Shown piece after piece: positions 35,008 through 44,243 of a DNA stretch of 64,000 nucleotides. Each line of letters starts with the position of its first letter. Positions within the stretch are counted from its first letter, which is position 1. The stretch is from Alphaproteobacteria bacterium Ga0077535 (lineage in GTDB: Bacteria > Pseudomonadota > Alphaproteobacteria > Caulobacterales > Aquidulcibacteraceae). The position numbers and the translations under genes are program-made. Location: NCBI GenBank assembly GCA_001464425.1, contig LNEK01000026.1:62001-126000 (forward strand). Direction: 5' to 3'. The notes beneath the pieces are model-generated. The model ran no database searches, was not told where the DNA came from, and saw only the letters and a list, made by a program, of their open reading frames with translations.

Positions 35008-36712
35008 GCGCCGGCGCTTCGGTTACTTGCCCCACAAACAACGCCACGCGTTCGCCGCGTCCTAGCGCAAAGCCGCGCACGGGCGGCTCAGCTGGCGCGA
35101 AGGCGAGCCCGCGCACCGCCAGATCGCTCGCCATGGTTTGCAGCAAACGTCCTTCCACGATCATTGCATCGCCTGCCTCCGCCATCTCCGCCGCCTGCGT
35201 CGGCTCGGCCACGCGGATCGAAGTGCGGGTGAGGAAAACGAGGCTAGTCTCATTGTAGCCGACCACCCAGAGCGGGCGGGTATCGCGCGGCGTCAGGCGC
35301 GCCCGCGTCAACGCCGCTACCGCTTCACTGCTCACAAAAAGCGATCGCGCCTCAGGCAAAAGCCGCTCGCGCAAGCTGAAAGAAAGCGCGAGTGCACACA
35401 ACACCATTGCCGCCGCGCGCGCAGCTGGGCGCCGCAACATGATCAGCGCCACTGTGCCTGCGCCAACGACGCCGATGCCAATCAAAGCGGTTGAAACGGC
35501 GCGCCGGAAATCGGCCGCGAAATCGCCTGGCATAAAGGTGGCGCTCGCCGCCATCAGCGCGACAATGCTGATGCCGCACACCGCAAACATCACGACGCCG
35601 GCCGGATGCGCCGTGCGCCAGCGCCGTCCCAAAATTGCGTTCAAGCCAGCGCCGCACAAAAGCGCAATGGCAGGATAAGCAGGCAGCGCGTAATGCGGCA
35701 GCTTCGTCGGGGCCAATTCGAAGAAAATCAGGATCGGCACAGCCCACGCGATCAAAAACCTGATCGGCGCTTGTCCGTCATCGTTCCTCGGCGCGCGCAC
35801 AGCGTCCAACACGATCCGCGCCGCCGCCGGCAGCGCATACGTCGCCGGGAAAATAAGAAACGGCAGCAGGAACGTGTGAAAGCCGGGCAGCGCGAAATGG
35901 CTTTCTTGACCGCTCAGCAGCTTGGGGACGATGTCCTGTGCGAACATATCCGCAAAGAAGCGTCCATTGGTTTCGATCGAAACCAGCACCGCCCATGGCG
36001 CAACGATCGCCACCGCCAACAGCGGCCCAGGCCACCACGCCAGCGGCTTCATCCACGCAAAGCGCCGCTCCCATCCTGCGATAGCCAGCAGCGTCAGCGC
36101 CACAACGAGCGGCGTCACCGGCCCCTTGATCATCACGCCGAGCGCAAGCGCCGCCCAGAACACAAGTGCGAGCACACGCGGCCCCGGCCGGCCGGCCGGC
36201 GCCCGCAATCGCGCCAAAGCCGCCATCGCCAAAGTCGTAAACCCGAGCAGCAGCGCATCGGTCTTTGCGGTCATGCCTTCGAAACCGACGAGCACGCCCG
36301 CCGCAAACAGCCCCGCGCCATAAAGCGCTGCCCGTGACCCGATTAGCGCTGTGCCGCCCCACAGCACCGCTAGCGCCGCCAGGACAACCCCCAGCGCCGA
36401 GGGCAGGCGGTACGGCCAGATCGCATTCGTCCGCCCTGTCAGCGGCTCAAACAATTGCACCGATGCGGCCTGCGCCCAGTGAACGCCAATTGGCTTCAGC
36501 CTCCGCTCCTCGTCCTGCAGCCGGATGAGGACGTATTCGCCACTCTCCACCATTTGCCGGCTGGCCTGGGCGAAGCGCGCTTCATCCGCGTCCATCACCG
36601 GCACCCGCCCAGCCCCAAACAGGCCCGACATCAGCGCGATCAACGCAATCAGCGCGTAGCCGCGCCAGCCGCTGGCGAATTGCTCGAAGAGGGAGGGTTG
36701 GGACTGCGCCAC
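34982..36712 (-). CDS. GT39/ArnT-like membrane glycosyltransferase
   Basis: 576 residues, with about 11 membrane segments. VMDADEARFAQASRQMVESGEY is the first periplasmic loop with the catalytic DE-type acidic residue, as in ArnT and PMT family enzymes; RLKPIGVHW and KLPHYALPAYPAIALL are also typical. Such enzymes move sugars from polyprenyl phosphate to lipid A, proteins or polysaccharide on the periplasmic side. The start is a GTG. The divergently placed GT2 at 36829 resembles polyprenyl-phosphate mannose synthase, which could make its donor (inference). Confidence 0.85.
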   Translation of the reverse strand: MAQSQPSLFEQFASGWRGYALIALIALMSGLFGAGRVPVMDADEARFAQASRQMVESGEYVLIRLQDEERRLKPIGVHWAQAASVQLFEPLTGRTNAIWPYRLPSALGVVLAALAVLWGGTALIGSRAALYGAGLFAAGVLVGFEGMTAKTDALLLGFTTLAMAALARLRAPAGRPGPRVLALVFWAALALGVMIKGPVTPLVVALTLLAIAGWERRFAWMKPLAWWPGPLLAVAIVAPWAVLVSIETNGRFFADMFAQDIVPKLLSGQESHFALPGFHTFLLPFLIFPATYALPAAARIVLDAVRAPRNDDGQAPIRFLIAWAVPILIFFELAPTKLPHYALPAYPAIALLCGAGLNAILGRRWRTAHPAGVVMFAVCGISIVALMAASATFMPGDFAADFRRAVSTALIGIGVVGAGTVALIMLRRPAARAAAMVLCALALSFSLRERLLPEARSLFVSSEAVAALTRARLTPRDTRPLWVVGYNETSLVFLTRTSIRVAEPTQAAEMAEAGDAMIVEGRLLQTMASDLAVRGLAFAPAEPPVRGFALGRGERVALFVGQVTEAPALNEAADGR

Positions 36713-36828
36713 AGGCGGGTGATAGCTCTTTCGGCGGTCAGGAGGCAGGTTTATGCAGGACTTGCGCCCTCGCGTCGGCTGGGCTGAACCGCTAAGAGAG
36801 CCGCCGCGAGCGGAAGAAGGCGCCCATT

Positions 36829-37560
36829 TTGGCCGAGAGCATCGAATTCAGCGTTGTCGTGCCTTTGCACAACGAGGCCGGCAATGCCGGCGCTCTGGCC
36901 CGTGAGATCGCCGCGGTACTCGATGGCCGCTCCTACGAGATGATTTTCGTCGACGATTGCAGCCGCGACGACACCCGCGCCGAACTCGCCGCTCTGAAAC
37001 CTGAATTGCCGGCCCTGCGCCTGCTCGGGCACCGCAAGAATGCCGGCCAAAGCCGCGCCGTGCGCACCGGCGTGATCGCCGCCCGCGCGCCGATCGTGGG
37101 CACGTTGGATGGTGATGGTCAGAACGATCCGGCGGACCTGCCGCGCCTGCTGGCCAAGCTCACCAGGCCCGACGCTCCTACAGAACTCGGCATGGTCGCA
37201 GGCGCGCGCACCAAGCGTCAGGACAATTGGAGCAAGCGCACTGCGTCCCGCATCGCCAACAATATCCGCAAGGCGGCGTTGAAAGACGGCGCCAATGATA
37301 GCGGCTCGGGCATCAAGGTCTTCAAACGCGAAGCTTTTTTGCGATTACCGTATTTCGACCATATGCACCGTTTCATGGCCGCACTGATGTTGCGGGAAGG
37401 CTATGCAGTCGAGTTTTTGGAAGTTAATCATCGACAGAGGGGCGCCGGGCGCTCGAACTATACGAATCTCGGCAGACTAGCCGCGAACATGACGGACCTA
37501 TGGGGCGTTATGTGGCTACGAAGCCGGGCCCGGCTTCCAGGGGGAGCGGACGAGCTATGA
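36829..37560 (+). CDS. Polyprenyl-phosphate glycosyltransferase (DPM1-like GT2)
   Basis: 243 residues from a TTG start, preceded by GGAAGAAGG at good spacing. FSVVVPLHNEAGN, IFVDDCSRDDT, NAGQSRAVRTG and GTLDGDGQNDPADLP are the standard DPM1/GtrB-like GT2 motifs; GAGRSNYTNLGR is the usual C-terminal signature. These enzymes load a sugar onto undecaprenyl phosphate. No C-terminal membrane pair is present. Next to a GT39-type transferase that would use such a donor. Confidence 0.85.
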   Translation: MAESIEFSVVVPLHNEAGNAGALAREIAAVLDGRSYEMIFVDDCSRDDTRAELAALKPELPALRLLGHRKNAGQSRAVRTGVIAARAPIVGTLDGDGQNDPADLPRLLAKLTRPDAPTELGMVAGARTKRQDNWSKRTASRIANNIRKAALKDGANDSGSGIKVFKREAFLRLPYFDHMHRFMAALMLREGYAVEFLEVNHRQRGAGRSNYTNLGRLAANMTDLWGVMWLRSRARLPGGADEL

Positions 37561-37634
37561 GCAGAAATCCGTTAGGCGCAGCAGGTGTGGCCGCTGCTGG
37601 TAGAAACCGCAGGCCAATTAACGAGGGGAGTCCC

Positions 37635-38069
37635 ATGGGGGCCATTTTCAACGTCTTTCCGCTGATCCTGATCCCGGTGCTGACGTACAATATCTGGGCG
37701 TTCGGGGCGACGGCGTCAGCCGGCGACAACATCGACGTGCGCACGCATCTGTTGTCACCCTGGCTGCAAGTGCCGATGGCGTCAGGCGTGCCGTGGGTGC
37801 TCACGTTCGGCGATGTGATGGTGCTTTTGGCGCTGATCCTGCTGTTCGTCGAACTCTTGAAGTCGACGTCGACGGGTTCGGCCGCGATCTTCAATCACGC
37901 GCTTTCGATGCTGGTTTTCATCATCTGCTTGGTGGAATTCCTGCTCCACCCGGCGTTCGCAACCAGCGTCTTCTTCATCATCATGATCATGGCGCTGCTC
38001 GACGTCCTCGCTGGCGTCGTCGTCACCATCATCTCTGCCCGCCGCGACGTTGAGTTCGCCGGCCAATAA
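37635..38069 (+). CDS. Four-segment membrane protein of unknown function
   Basis: 144 residues with four membrane segments (about 5-22, 53-75, 84-104, 111-133). No motif recognised; similar proteins are widespread in alphaproteobacteria as hypothetical membrane proteins. The ATG at 37635 follows GAGGGGAGTCCC. An in-frame ATG at 37557, overlapping the previous stop (ATGA), would add 26 residues and coupling; the former has the better ribosome binding site. Confidence 0.6.
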   Translation: MGAIFNVFPLILIPVLTYNIWAFGATASAGDNIDVRTHLLSPWLQVPMASGVPWVLTFGDVMVLLALILLFVELLKSTSTGSAAIFNHALSMLVFIICLVEFLLHPAFATSVFFIIMIMALLDVLAGVVVTIISARRDVEFAGQ

Positions 38070-38095
38070 GGCAGTAAGCGAAAACGGCATTATAG

Positions 38096-38121
38096 GGCAG
38101 TAGGGGTACCCCTGCTGCCCT
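38096..38121 (+). terminator. 26-bp palindrome after the membrane-protein gene
   Basis: An almost perfect palindrome: the arms GGGCAGTAGGGG and CCCCTGCTGCCC pair with a single T-C difference that still allows G-U pairing. It lies 27 bp after the stop of the 37635 gene and is followed by TTGTCG. It is probably a terminator. The GGCAGTA word also occurs at 38071 and resembles the TGCCTAT units near 400. Confidence 0.5.
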
Positions 38122-38274
38122 TGTCGTGCGCGCTAACCCGCCGTCAGAGGCACCACATGCCCACAGCTAGAGCGATTGAGAAGTCGAGCCAGCGGCCGAA
38201 TCGGGGAAGGATGACCAGGTTCATGGTCCAGCGCCTTCTGCACGAATGGCGCCGATCGCTTGGCGGGTGACCGA

Positions 38275-38604
38275 ATGTCCCTGTTTTTTGACGCTGTCTG
38301 GTTCGACGCGAAGCTTGCTGCGCGTAAGCTGGATCGCACTGCGTTGGCCGTCGCCGTCGGCATCGAGCCCACCGAGTTGCATCGCATCTTCACGCATGAG
38401 CGCGAACCGACGGCGGAAGAGCTTGCGGTATTCGCCAACGTACTCGGATCTGATCTTGTCGAAGTGACTTTGAAGAGCGGCGTCGCCCCGCGCGCGACAC
38501 CCGAGGACGCCGATTCCGGCGACCGCATCAGCGATATCGAAGCCCGCCTGGACGCCATCGATACTTGGCTTGCAGAATTCGAAGCCGCGAAGAAAACGGC
38601 CTAA
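38275..38604 (+). CDS. Small helix-turn-helix protein
   Basis: 109 residues. The N-terminal portion reads FDAKLAARKLDRTALAVAVGIEPTELHRIF and EREPTAEELAVFANVLGSDLVEV, which fits an XRE-type helix-turn-helix. The C-terminal helix (DRISDIEARLDAIDTWLAEFEAA) looks like a coiled coil for dimerisation. It is probably a DNA-binding regulator; its targets are unknown. GGCGGGTGACCGA lies upstream of the ATG. The gene tail touches the convergent small gene. Confidence 0.6.
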   Translation: MSLFFDAVWFDAKLAARKLDRTALAVAVGIEPTELHRIFTHEREPTAEELAVFANVLGSDLVEVTLKSGVAPRATPEDADSGDRISDIEARLDAIDTWLAEFEAAKKTA

Positions 38605-38834
38605 GCCTCGACGTTCACCACAACGCCCGCGCGCAGCTTTTGCGTCAGCGCGTACGCCCCAGTGCAGGTCTCTTCCTGGGCAGCAATCTGGTTCACCAAA
38701 GTGGCAGCGAATAGCGTGTCCAGCTTGGCCCGCACTGTCCGGCGATTTTGCGCGCGCCGGTCCTGGCGGCGGCTTTCGCCGACATCGACGAACTCCGCGT
38801 CGATTACCTCAGGCTTGAGACCATCTGCGCTCAT
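38601..38834 (-). CDS. Small hypothetical protein, 77 residues
   Basis: Starts MSADGLKPEVIDAEFVDVG, then a basic stretch (RRQDRRAQNRRTVRAKL) followed by a hydrophobic-leaning tail. Convergent with the HTH gene, sharing four bases. Possibly a DNA- or RNA-binding small protein from its charge; no family is recognised. Confidence 0.45.
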   Translation of the reverse strand: MSADGLKPEVIDAEFVDVGESRRQDRRAQNRRTVRAKLDTLFAATLVNQIAAQEETCTGAYALTQKLRAGVVVNVEA

Positions 38835-38901
38835 GTGCCTTGCCACTGCATTCGACGTGCCAAACGCGAATTAACCGCTATCGTCTCCCCCGGAGGAAAC
38901 G

Positions 38902-40323
38902 ATGCAGAACTACGCCGAACACGACGGCCTTGGCCTAGCCGAGCTGGTGCGCAAACGCGAAGTCACTCCGGCCGAATTGCTTGACGCAGCGGTAGAACGC
39001 ATCGAGCGGCACAATGGCTCCCTGAATGCCGTCGTTTACAAAGCTTATGACGAAGCGCGCGCGGTTGCTTCTGGCCCGCTGCCTGACGGCCCGTTCAAAG
39101 GTGTGCCATTTCTGATCAAGGATCTCGGCGTCAGAGTTAAGAACTGGCCGCGCACATCCGCGAGCCGGTTTGCCCGCATAGACGCCGACGCCGACGATTC
39201 AATTCTCACCCAGCGCTACCGCGCCGCAGGTGTTGTGCTCGCCGGCAAAACCAACACGCCCGAGTTCGGTATTCCGGGCGTTACGACGTCGGCCCTGCTC
39301 GGCCCATGTCGCAATCCCTGGAATACGGATCACATTTCCGGCGGCTCCTCCGGCGGTGCGGCGTCGGCTGTCGCTGCCGGCATGGTCCCGCTCGCGCACG
39401 CCAGCGATGGCCTGGGCTCGATCCGCATCCCCGCGGCATGCTGTGGCCTCGTCGGCATGAAGACCACGCGCGACCGCAACCCGAATGGTGAACACGATAC
39501 CGATCGCGTCATTGGCTTTAGCGTCGATCACGTCGTCAGCCGCACCGTGCGCGATAGCGCCGCCATGCTCGACGCCACCGGCGCGCCGCAGCCCGGCAGC
39601 CCGTATGCGCATCCGCATCAAGAGCGCCCGTATCTGGAAGAGATCACGCGTTCGCCAGGCAAACTGCGCATCCGCTGGTCCACGGAAACGCCAGCGGGTG
39701 ATCCGATCGACCCGGATGTGCAGGCCACCATTGAACGCACAGCAGAAACGCTGAAAGCGCTCGGTCATGACGTGTATGAAGAGGGGCTCGGCATCGATTA
39801 TCGCGCGCTCTACCGCGCCCAAGGCATCGTCTCCGCCTCGAACTTCGCCGCCAACATTTCGCGCTGGGTCGCCATCAAGGGCCGCGAACCGGGCGACGAG
39901 ATCGAAGGCCTGGCGCGCCGCGCTTACGAAGCTGGCAAAGCGCTTACCGGCGCGCAGGCGCTCTGGGGTCTGCAGGAGTTGCGCCTGCGCACTCGGGAAG
40001 TGCTGCAACGCTTCGAAGCGTTCGACGTCTATCTCTGCCCCGTCATGTGTACGCCGCCGCCGCGTGTCGATTTCCTTGATACGCTGATGCAGGATTTGAA
40101 GGAGTTCGATCGCCGCCAGCGCATCACGTTCGGCTTCACGCCGCCGTTCAACATGACCGGCCAGCCATCGCTCTCACTGCCGCTCGGCCAATCGCGCGAT
40201 GACCTCCCCATCGGCATGATGTTCACCGCGAAATACGCAGACGAAGGAACACTCTTCCGCCTCGCCGGTCAGCTCGAAAAAGAAATGCCGTGGAAGGACC
40301 GCAAGCCGGTGGTCTGGGACTAG
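38902..40323 (+). CDS. Amidase signature family protein
   Basis: 473 residues. The Ser-cisSer-Lys triad is present: Lys at about 73 (FLIKDLG), cis-Ser at about 150 (SGGSSGGAASA) and nucleophile Ser at about 173 (SDGLGSIRIPAACCGL). The usual DGGGSIR is DGLGSIR here, as in a number of amidases. It hydrolyses an amide bond; the substrate is not evident. It is not GatA, since no gatB/gatC neighbours exist and the C-terminal part differs. GGAGGAAACG precedes the ATG. Confidence 0.9.
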   Translation: MQNYAEHDGLGLAELVRKREVTPAELLDAAVERIERHNGSLNAVVYKAYDEARAVASGPLPDGPFKGVPFLIKDLGVRVKNWPRTSASRFARIDADADDSILTQRYRAAGVVLAGKTNTPEFGIPGVTTSALLGPCRNPWNTDHISGGSSGGAASAVAAGMVPLAHASDGLGSIRIPAACCGLVGMKTTRDRNPNGEHDTDRVIGFSVDHVVSRTVRDSAAMLDATGAPQPGSPYAHPHQERPYLEEITRSPGKLRIRWSTETPAGDPIDPDVQATIERTAETLKALGHDVYEEGLGIDYRALYRAQGIVSASNFAANISRWVAIKGREPGDEIEGLARRAYEAGKALTGAQALWGLQELRLRTREVLQRFEAFDVYLCPVMCTPPPRVDFLDTLMQDLKEFDRRQRITFGFTPPFNMTGQPSLSLPLGQSRDDLPIGMMFTAKYADEGTLFRLAGQLEKEMPWKDRKPVVWD

Positions 40324-40407
40324 CGCCATGCTGCGCCGCGCAATGACGGGCAACGCAAACCAATCTAAGCTCCGGAACAGCGCCTTCGCTTACGGAGTTG
40401 CATCGCC

Positions 40408-40554
40408 ATGGCCAAAAGCACCACCGCCGAAACCGAAAACCGCGCGTCCTCCGCTGGCTTGCCAGCCATCGGCGCAATCACTCTCACGGTGATCTGGGGC
40501 GCCTACACGCTGCTGGTTCTGTACGAAATCTTGATGACGCCGCTGCCGGGCTAA
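40408..40554 (+). CDS. Small single-segment membrane protein, 48 residues
   Basis: An intact frame beginning MAKSTTAETENRASSAG with one membrane helix (about 20-42: IGAITLTVIWGAYTLLVLYEI), stop at 40552-40554. CGGAGTTGCATCGCC lies upstream, giving a ribosome binding site. It fills the gap between the amidase and the phaR end. Small membrane proteins of this shape are commonly missed. No function can be given. Confidence 0.6.
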   Translation: MAKSTTAETENRASSAGLPAIGAITLTVIWGAYTLLVLYEILMTPLPG

Positions 40555-40558
40555 CGCG

Positions 40559-41177
40559 TCAGCCCTTGCTGCGCGCCATTGCGTCGAGCTGCTTTTGCAT
40601 CGCTTCCATCTGCTTGCGCAGAAGGGCGAGCTGCTCGTCCTTGTCGCTGTCATCGATATCGGCCGGCGTTTGGGGCGCTACTGCGCCAGGCATCGCCCCT
40701 GGCATTCCGAGCCTGCTGAAACATCGCCATATTCCGCTGGGCTTGTTCTTCGAATGCGGCCAGCGGCGTAGAAGCGCCGAATGTGCGCGAGAATTGCTCG
40801 CGCATCTGCTCTTGACCCTTTGAGAAACTGTCCATGCTCATTTCGAGATAGGGCGGCAGGAAGCCCTGCATCTGATCGCCATAGAACCGGATCAGCTTCC
40901 GCAGGAACGCGACCGGCAGCATGCTTTGCCCCTTGCTCTCCTGTTCGAAGATGATCTGGGTCAGCACAGAGCGGGTGATGTCATCGCCGGTCTTGGCGTC
41001 GAGCACGATGAAGTCCGTGCCTTCGCGCACCATTTCCGAGAGATGGTCGAGCGTCACGTAGCTTGACGCCGCCGTATTGTAGAGCCGCCGGTTGGCGTAC
41101 TTTTTGATAATGACCGGGTCGACCTGCGCCTGTGCGCCGCCGACATCCTCGGCCTGTTGGCCGTTCGCGTCCGCCAC
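40559..41177 (-). pseudogene. phaR: PHB synthesis regulator PhaR, C-terminal frame broken
   Basis: PhaR represses phasin and PHB genes and binds PHB granules. The GTG start at 41177 follows AAAGGACGAACCCC. The PHB accumulation regulator domains are intact: IIKKYANRRLYNTAASSYVTLDHL (about 22-45) and LTQIIFEQE ... FYGDQMQGFLPPYLEMSM. After FQQAR (about 156) the frame runs out to a short unrelated tail ending at 40650, whereas the shifted frame continues sensibly as GMPGAMPGAVAPQTPADI ... LRKQMEAMQKQLDAMARSKG to 40559. One extra base at about 40709 explains it. The DNA-binding part is whole, so the 175-residue product may still function. Sequencing error is possible. Confidence 0.8.
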
Positions 41178-41382
41178 GGGGTTCGTCCTTTTGAATTATG
41201 GCGCCCGCGAAGGCGCGAGCTTTCCAATAGAATCCCGCGTCCTTCGCCGCAATGCAAGACAAAGCCTCTGTTTAGGGTCAGTCGATGCGACGGACCGGCT
41301 TGGATTTCGCCCGCCGCTTGTGCGATAGGGGTGGGAAGTCTCCCTTTCAGACCAAGGCGTTCGCGCCCCTGGAGCTTCTTCC

Positions 41383-42555
41383 ATGACCGACATCGTCATC
41401 GTATCCGCCGCCCGCACCCCCGTTGGCTCCTTCCTCGGCTCGTTTGCTGCACTGCCCGCGCACGAGCTTGGAAAGGCAGCGATCACAGCTGCGCTGCAGC
41501 GCGCCAAAGTCGATCCGAAAGAGGTGTCCGAAGTCGTGCTCGGTCAGGTGCTCACCGCCAATCAAGGCATGAACCCGGCCCGCCAAGCCAGCCGCGCCGC
41601 CGGCGTGCCCGACGAAGCGCCGGCCTGGTCGCTGAACCAAGTGTGCGGCTCAGGGCTCCGCGCCGTCGTGGTCGGCTACCAGCAGCTGAAAGCAGGGGAC
41701 GCAAAGATCGTCGTCGCCGGCGGTCAAGAGAATATGAGCATGAGCCCGCACGCGCAGAACATGCGCGGCGGCACCAAGATGGGCCCGGTCGAATTCGCCG
41801 ACACCATGATCAAGGACGGCCTGACCGACGTCTTCAATCAATATCACATGGGCATCACCGCCGAAAACGTCGCCGAGAAGTGGCAGATTACGCGTCAGCA
41901 GCAGGACGAGTTCGCTACGCTCTCGCAGCAGAAGGCGAGCGCCGCGCAGAAGGCCGGCAAGTTCAAAGATGAAATCATCGCTGTCACCGTGAAGGGCCGC
42001 AAAGGCGATACGGTCGTTGAGAACGACGAATACATCAAACACGACGCCACGCTCGAAGGCGCAGCTGGCCTGCGCGCCGCGTTCAAAAAAGACGGCACCG
42101 TCACCGCCGCCAACGCTTCCGGCCTCAACGATGGCGCAGCCGCGCTCGTGCTGATGACAGCCGACGAAGCCAAGGCGCGTGGCCTGACGCCACTTGCGCG
42201 CATTGCCTCATGGGCCTCGCGCGGCGTCGATCCGGCTGTGATGGGCTCGGGCCCGATCCCGGCGTCTAAGGCCGCGCTCGAAAACGCCGGCTGGAAAGTC
42301 GGCGATCTCGATCTCGTTGAAGCCAACGAAGCCTTCGCCGCGCAAGCCTGCGCCGTGAACAAAGACATGGGCTGGGACCCGTCGATCGTGAACGTCAATG
42401 GCGGCGCCATCGCCATCGGCCATCCGATCGGCGCCTCAGGCGCGCGCGTTCTCACGACGCTCCTCTACGAACTCCAACGCCGCGGTAAGAGCAAAGGCCT
42501 AGCCACCCTCTGCATCGGCGGCGGCATGGGCATCGCGTTGTGTGTTGAGCGGTAG
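41383..42555 (+). CDS. phaA: Acetyl-CoA acetyltransferase (beta-ketothiolase)
   Basis: 390 residues. PhaA joins two acetyl-CoA into acetoacetyl-CoA, first step of PHB synthesis. The catalytic Cys lies in NQVCGSGLRAVV (about 88), with NGGAIAIGHPIGASGARVL and CIGGGMGIALCVE at the C-terminus holding the His and second Cys. Divergent from phaR with a 205-bp intergenic region; the PHB reductase gene lies 2.2 kb downstream. No phaC in the window. GGAGCTTCTTCC precedes the ATG. Confidence 0.93.
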   Translation: MTDIVIVSAARTPVGSFLGSFAALPAHELGKAAITAALQRAKVDPKEVSEVVLGQVLTANQGMNPARQASRAAGVPDEAPAWSLNQVCGSGLRAVVVGYQQLKAGDAKIVVAGGQENMSMSPHAQNMRGGTKMGPVEFADTMIKDGLTDVFNQYHMGITAENVAEKWQITRQQQDEFATLSQQKASAAQKAGKFKDEIIAVTVKGRKGDTVVENDEYIKHDATLEGAAGLRAAFKKDGTVTAANASGLNDGAAALVLMTADEAKARGLTPLARIASWASRGVDPAVMGSGPIPASKAALENAGWKVGDLDLVEANEAFAAQACAVNKDMGWDPSIVNVNGGAIAIGHPIGASGARVLTTLLYELQRRGKSKGLATLCIGGGMGIALCVER

Positions 42556-42558
42556 GCG

Positions 42559-43224
42559 CTAAAGCTCGCGCGGCGCCACGGCCCGCAGCGCTTGCTGCAT
42601 GGACGCCGACGGCAGCTGCTCTGACGCATCGATCAGCTGCGCGTTGGCGTCGCGTAGCTCGACGTGCACATGGTTGGTGATGCCGGGATAACGCGCGCTT
42701 AGGTCCTGCGCTGTGCCGATCGCTTCGCCGGCGAGCAGGATGTCGCCCTCGACCACATTTGGCGCAACGTAAAGAATCCGCGCCGTGAGCTTGGTCACCG
42801 GATTGGTGATCTCCACGAACCGCAGCCCGCCGACGCCGCCATAGGCATCGCCCAGCCGCGTCACGCGTCCACCAATCGGCGCGCGTACCGGCGCGCCAAC
42901 TTCGGCGACATAATCGACTCCGTGGTGCCGTCGTTTGCCAGCATCACGCACCGCGCCGAAATCGCCCGAGCCAAACGCATCGATGCCGCGCACGCCGCCG
43001 TGTGTCGGGTTTGAAAAATCGACAAGCCCATCGCCGTTGACGTCGATGGTCCACAGCAGGGCGGCCGCGCGCGCTTGCGTTAGCGCCGTGGCTTCGGCCG
43101 TCGATTGAGCGGAGGCGAAGGGCGCGTAATCCGCGGTCGCGTCCGCGAGCGAGCGCAACGCGCCGTCAGCGCCGCCTACATTGACGAAAGCCAATGCCAG
43201 CACCGCAAGCGAAAGCCGCCTCAT
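42559..43224 (-). CDS. Exported M23-family peptidase
   Basis: 221 residues from the ATG at 43224 (start uncertain; an in-frame TTG at 43332 is possible). A signal peptide (LAVLALAFVNVGGADG) precedes an EF-hand-like DVNGDGLVDF and a LytM/M23 fold with HHGVDYVAEVGAPVRAP and the final HVHVEL motif. M23 enzymes cut peptidoglycan cross-links when the zinc ligands H-x(n)-D and HxH are present; both seem to be here. Convergent with phaA, 3 bp between stops. Confidence 0.75.
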   Translation of the reverse strand: MRRLSLAVLALAFVNVGGADGALRSLADATADYAPFASAQSTAEATALTQARAAALLWTIDVNGDGLVDFSNPTHGGVRGIDAFGSGDFGAVRDAGKRRHHGVDYVAEVGAPVRAPIGGRVTRLGDAYGGVGGLRFVEITNPVTKLTARILYVAPNVVEGDILLAGEAIGTAQDLSARYPGITNHVHVELRDANAQLIDASEQLPSASMQQALRAVAPREL

Positions 43225-43502
43225 CGTGTCAGCGATGAAGCGTTTGACCGCGCGGCCAAATGTAAGCGCCTTGCCGGCGGATTGTGGTCGAAGGCGGAAG
43301 GTGCGCGGGCGCGCGATTGAAACGTGCGTCAAGGAGGGAGCGTCTCACATGGAAAGGCTGCAGCGCAGGCGCGGCGTGGAGGCGTCTTAAAGCGATTGCG
43401 CGGGGCCATTTTGTGGCGCCAACGGCGCCATTTCCGCGCAGTGCCAAACGCAATAGGCCGATCCGCTAGCTCTATGCGCCGCCGCACGCTAAACCGCCCG
43501 CA

Positions 43503-44222
43503 ATGTCCCAAGTCCAGCGCAAGCTCACCACCATCCTCGCCGCCGATGCCGCCGGCTACAGCGGCAGCATGGAATCCGACGAAGTGCGGACCCTGACGGA
43601 CCTGCGCGCGTCGCGCGCTGTGTTTCAGCAATTCATCACCCGCCACCACGGCCGTATCGCCAACACGGCGGGTGACGGCCTGATCGCCGAGTTCCCTTCC
43701 GTCGTCGAAGCCGTGCAATGCGCTATCGAGGTGCAGCGCGAACTCGCGACCGACGCCAACAGCGCGCTTAAGTTCCGCATCGGCGTCCATCTCGGCGATG
43801 TCATCGTCGATGGCGATGATCTCTTGGGCGAGGGCGTCAATCTCGCCGCGCGTCTGCAAAGCATGGCCGAGCCCGGCGGCATCCTGATTTCGCAGCAGGT
43901 CTACGATCAGGTGCAAAAGAAGCTCTCTGTGGGCTTTGCGTATCTCGGCGAAAAGCATCCGAAGAATTTCGCTGAGAGCATTCCCGTTTACAGCGTCGGC
44001 GGCAGTGACGCTGATACTGGCGCGCGCCCGGCGCGCAACGCGGCGCCGAAGAGCGACGGCAAATCACAGTTCATCGCGCGCGCCATGCGCCTCGGTGCAA
44101 TCTTGGCGGCTCTCGCCGTCCTCGACTGGATGACGGGCGAGGGCTGGTGGGTGCAGTGGCCAGCGATCGGCATGACGCTCTACCTTGCGTCCAAATCCGG
44201 GCCGCTGTTTGAGCGCTCGTAA
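43503..44222 (+). CDS. Class III adenylate/guanylate cyclase with C-terminal membrane segments
   Basis: 239 residues. The cyclase homology domain runs from about 5 to 165: TTILAADAAGYSG (first metal Asp), NTAGDGLIAEF (second metal Asp), FRIGVHLGDVIVDGDDLLGEGVNLAARLQ (transition-state region), and LISQQVYDQV. A hydrophobic C-terminus (about 196-230) probably anchors it in the membrane. Cyclic AMP or GMP is the likely product. A 13-codon ORF with a good ribosome binding site lies about 110 bp upstream. Confidence 0.85.
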   Translation: MSQVQRKLTTILAADAAGYSGSMESDEVRTLTDLRASRAVFQQFITRHHGRIANTAGDGLIAEFPSVVEAVQCAIEVQRELATDANSALKFRIGVHLGDVIVDGDDLLGEGVNLAARLQSMAEPGGILISQQVYDQVQKKLSVGFAYLGEKHPKNFAESIPVYSVGGSDADTGARPARNAAPKSDGKSQFIARAMRLGAILAALAVLDWMTGEGWWVQWPAIGMTLYLASKSGPLFERS

Positions 44223-44243
44223 AAGATCAACACGCGGTTGCGT

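Noticed and set aside
38122-38260. Possible tRNA or small RNA between the membrane-protein and HTH genes
   Set aside because: No cloverleaf arms or T-loop found.
41178-41382. PhaR operator (TGC-rich stretch near 41250) between phaR and phaA
   Set aside because: Only a loose match, GCAATGCAA; the motif is not specific enough.
43349-43390. 13-codon ORF (MERLQRRRGVEAS) with a good AAGGAGG upstream of the cyclase
   Set aside because: No codon run tied to the downstream gene and no known role; could be real but support is thin.
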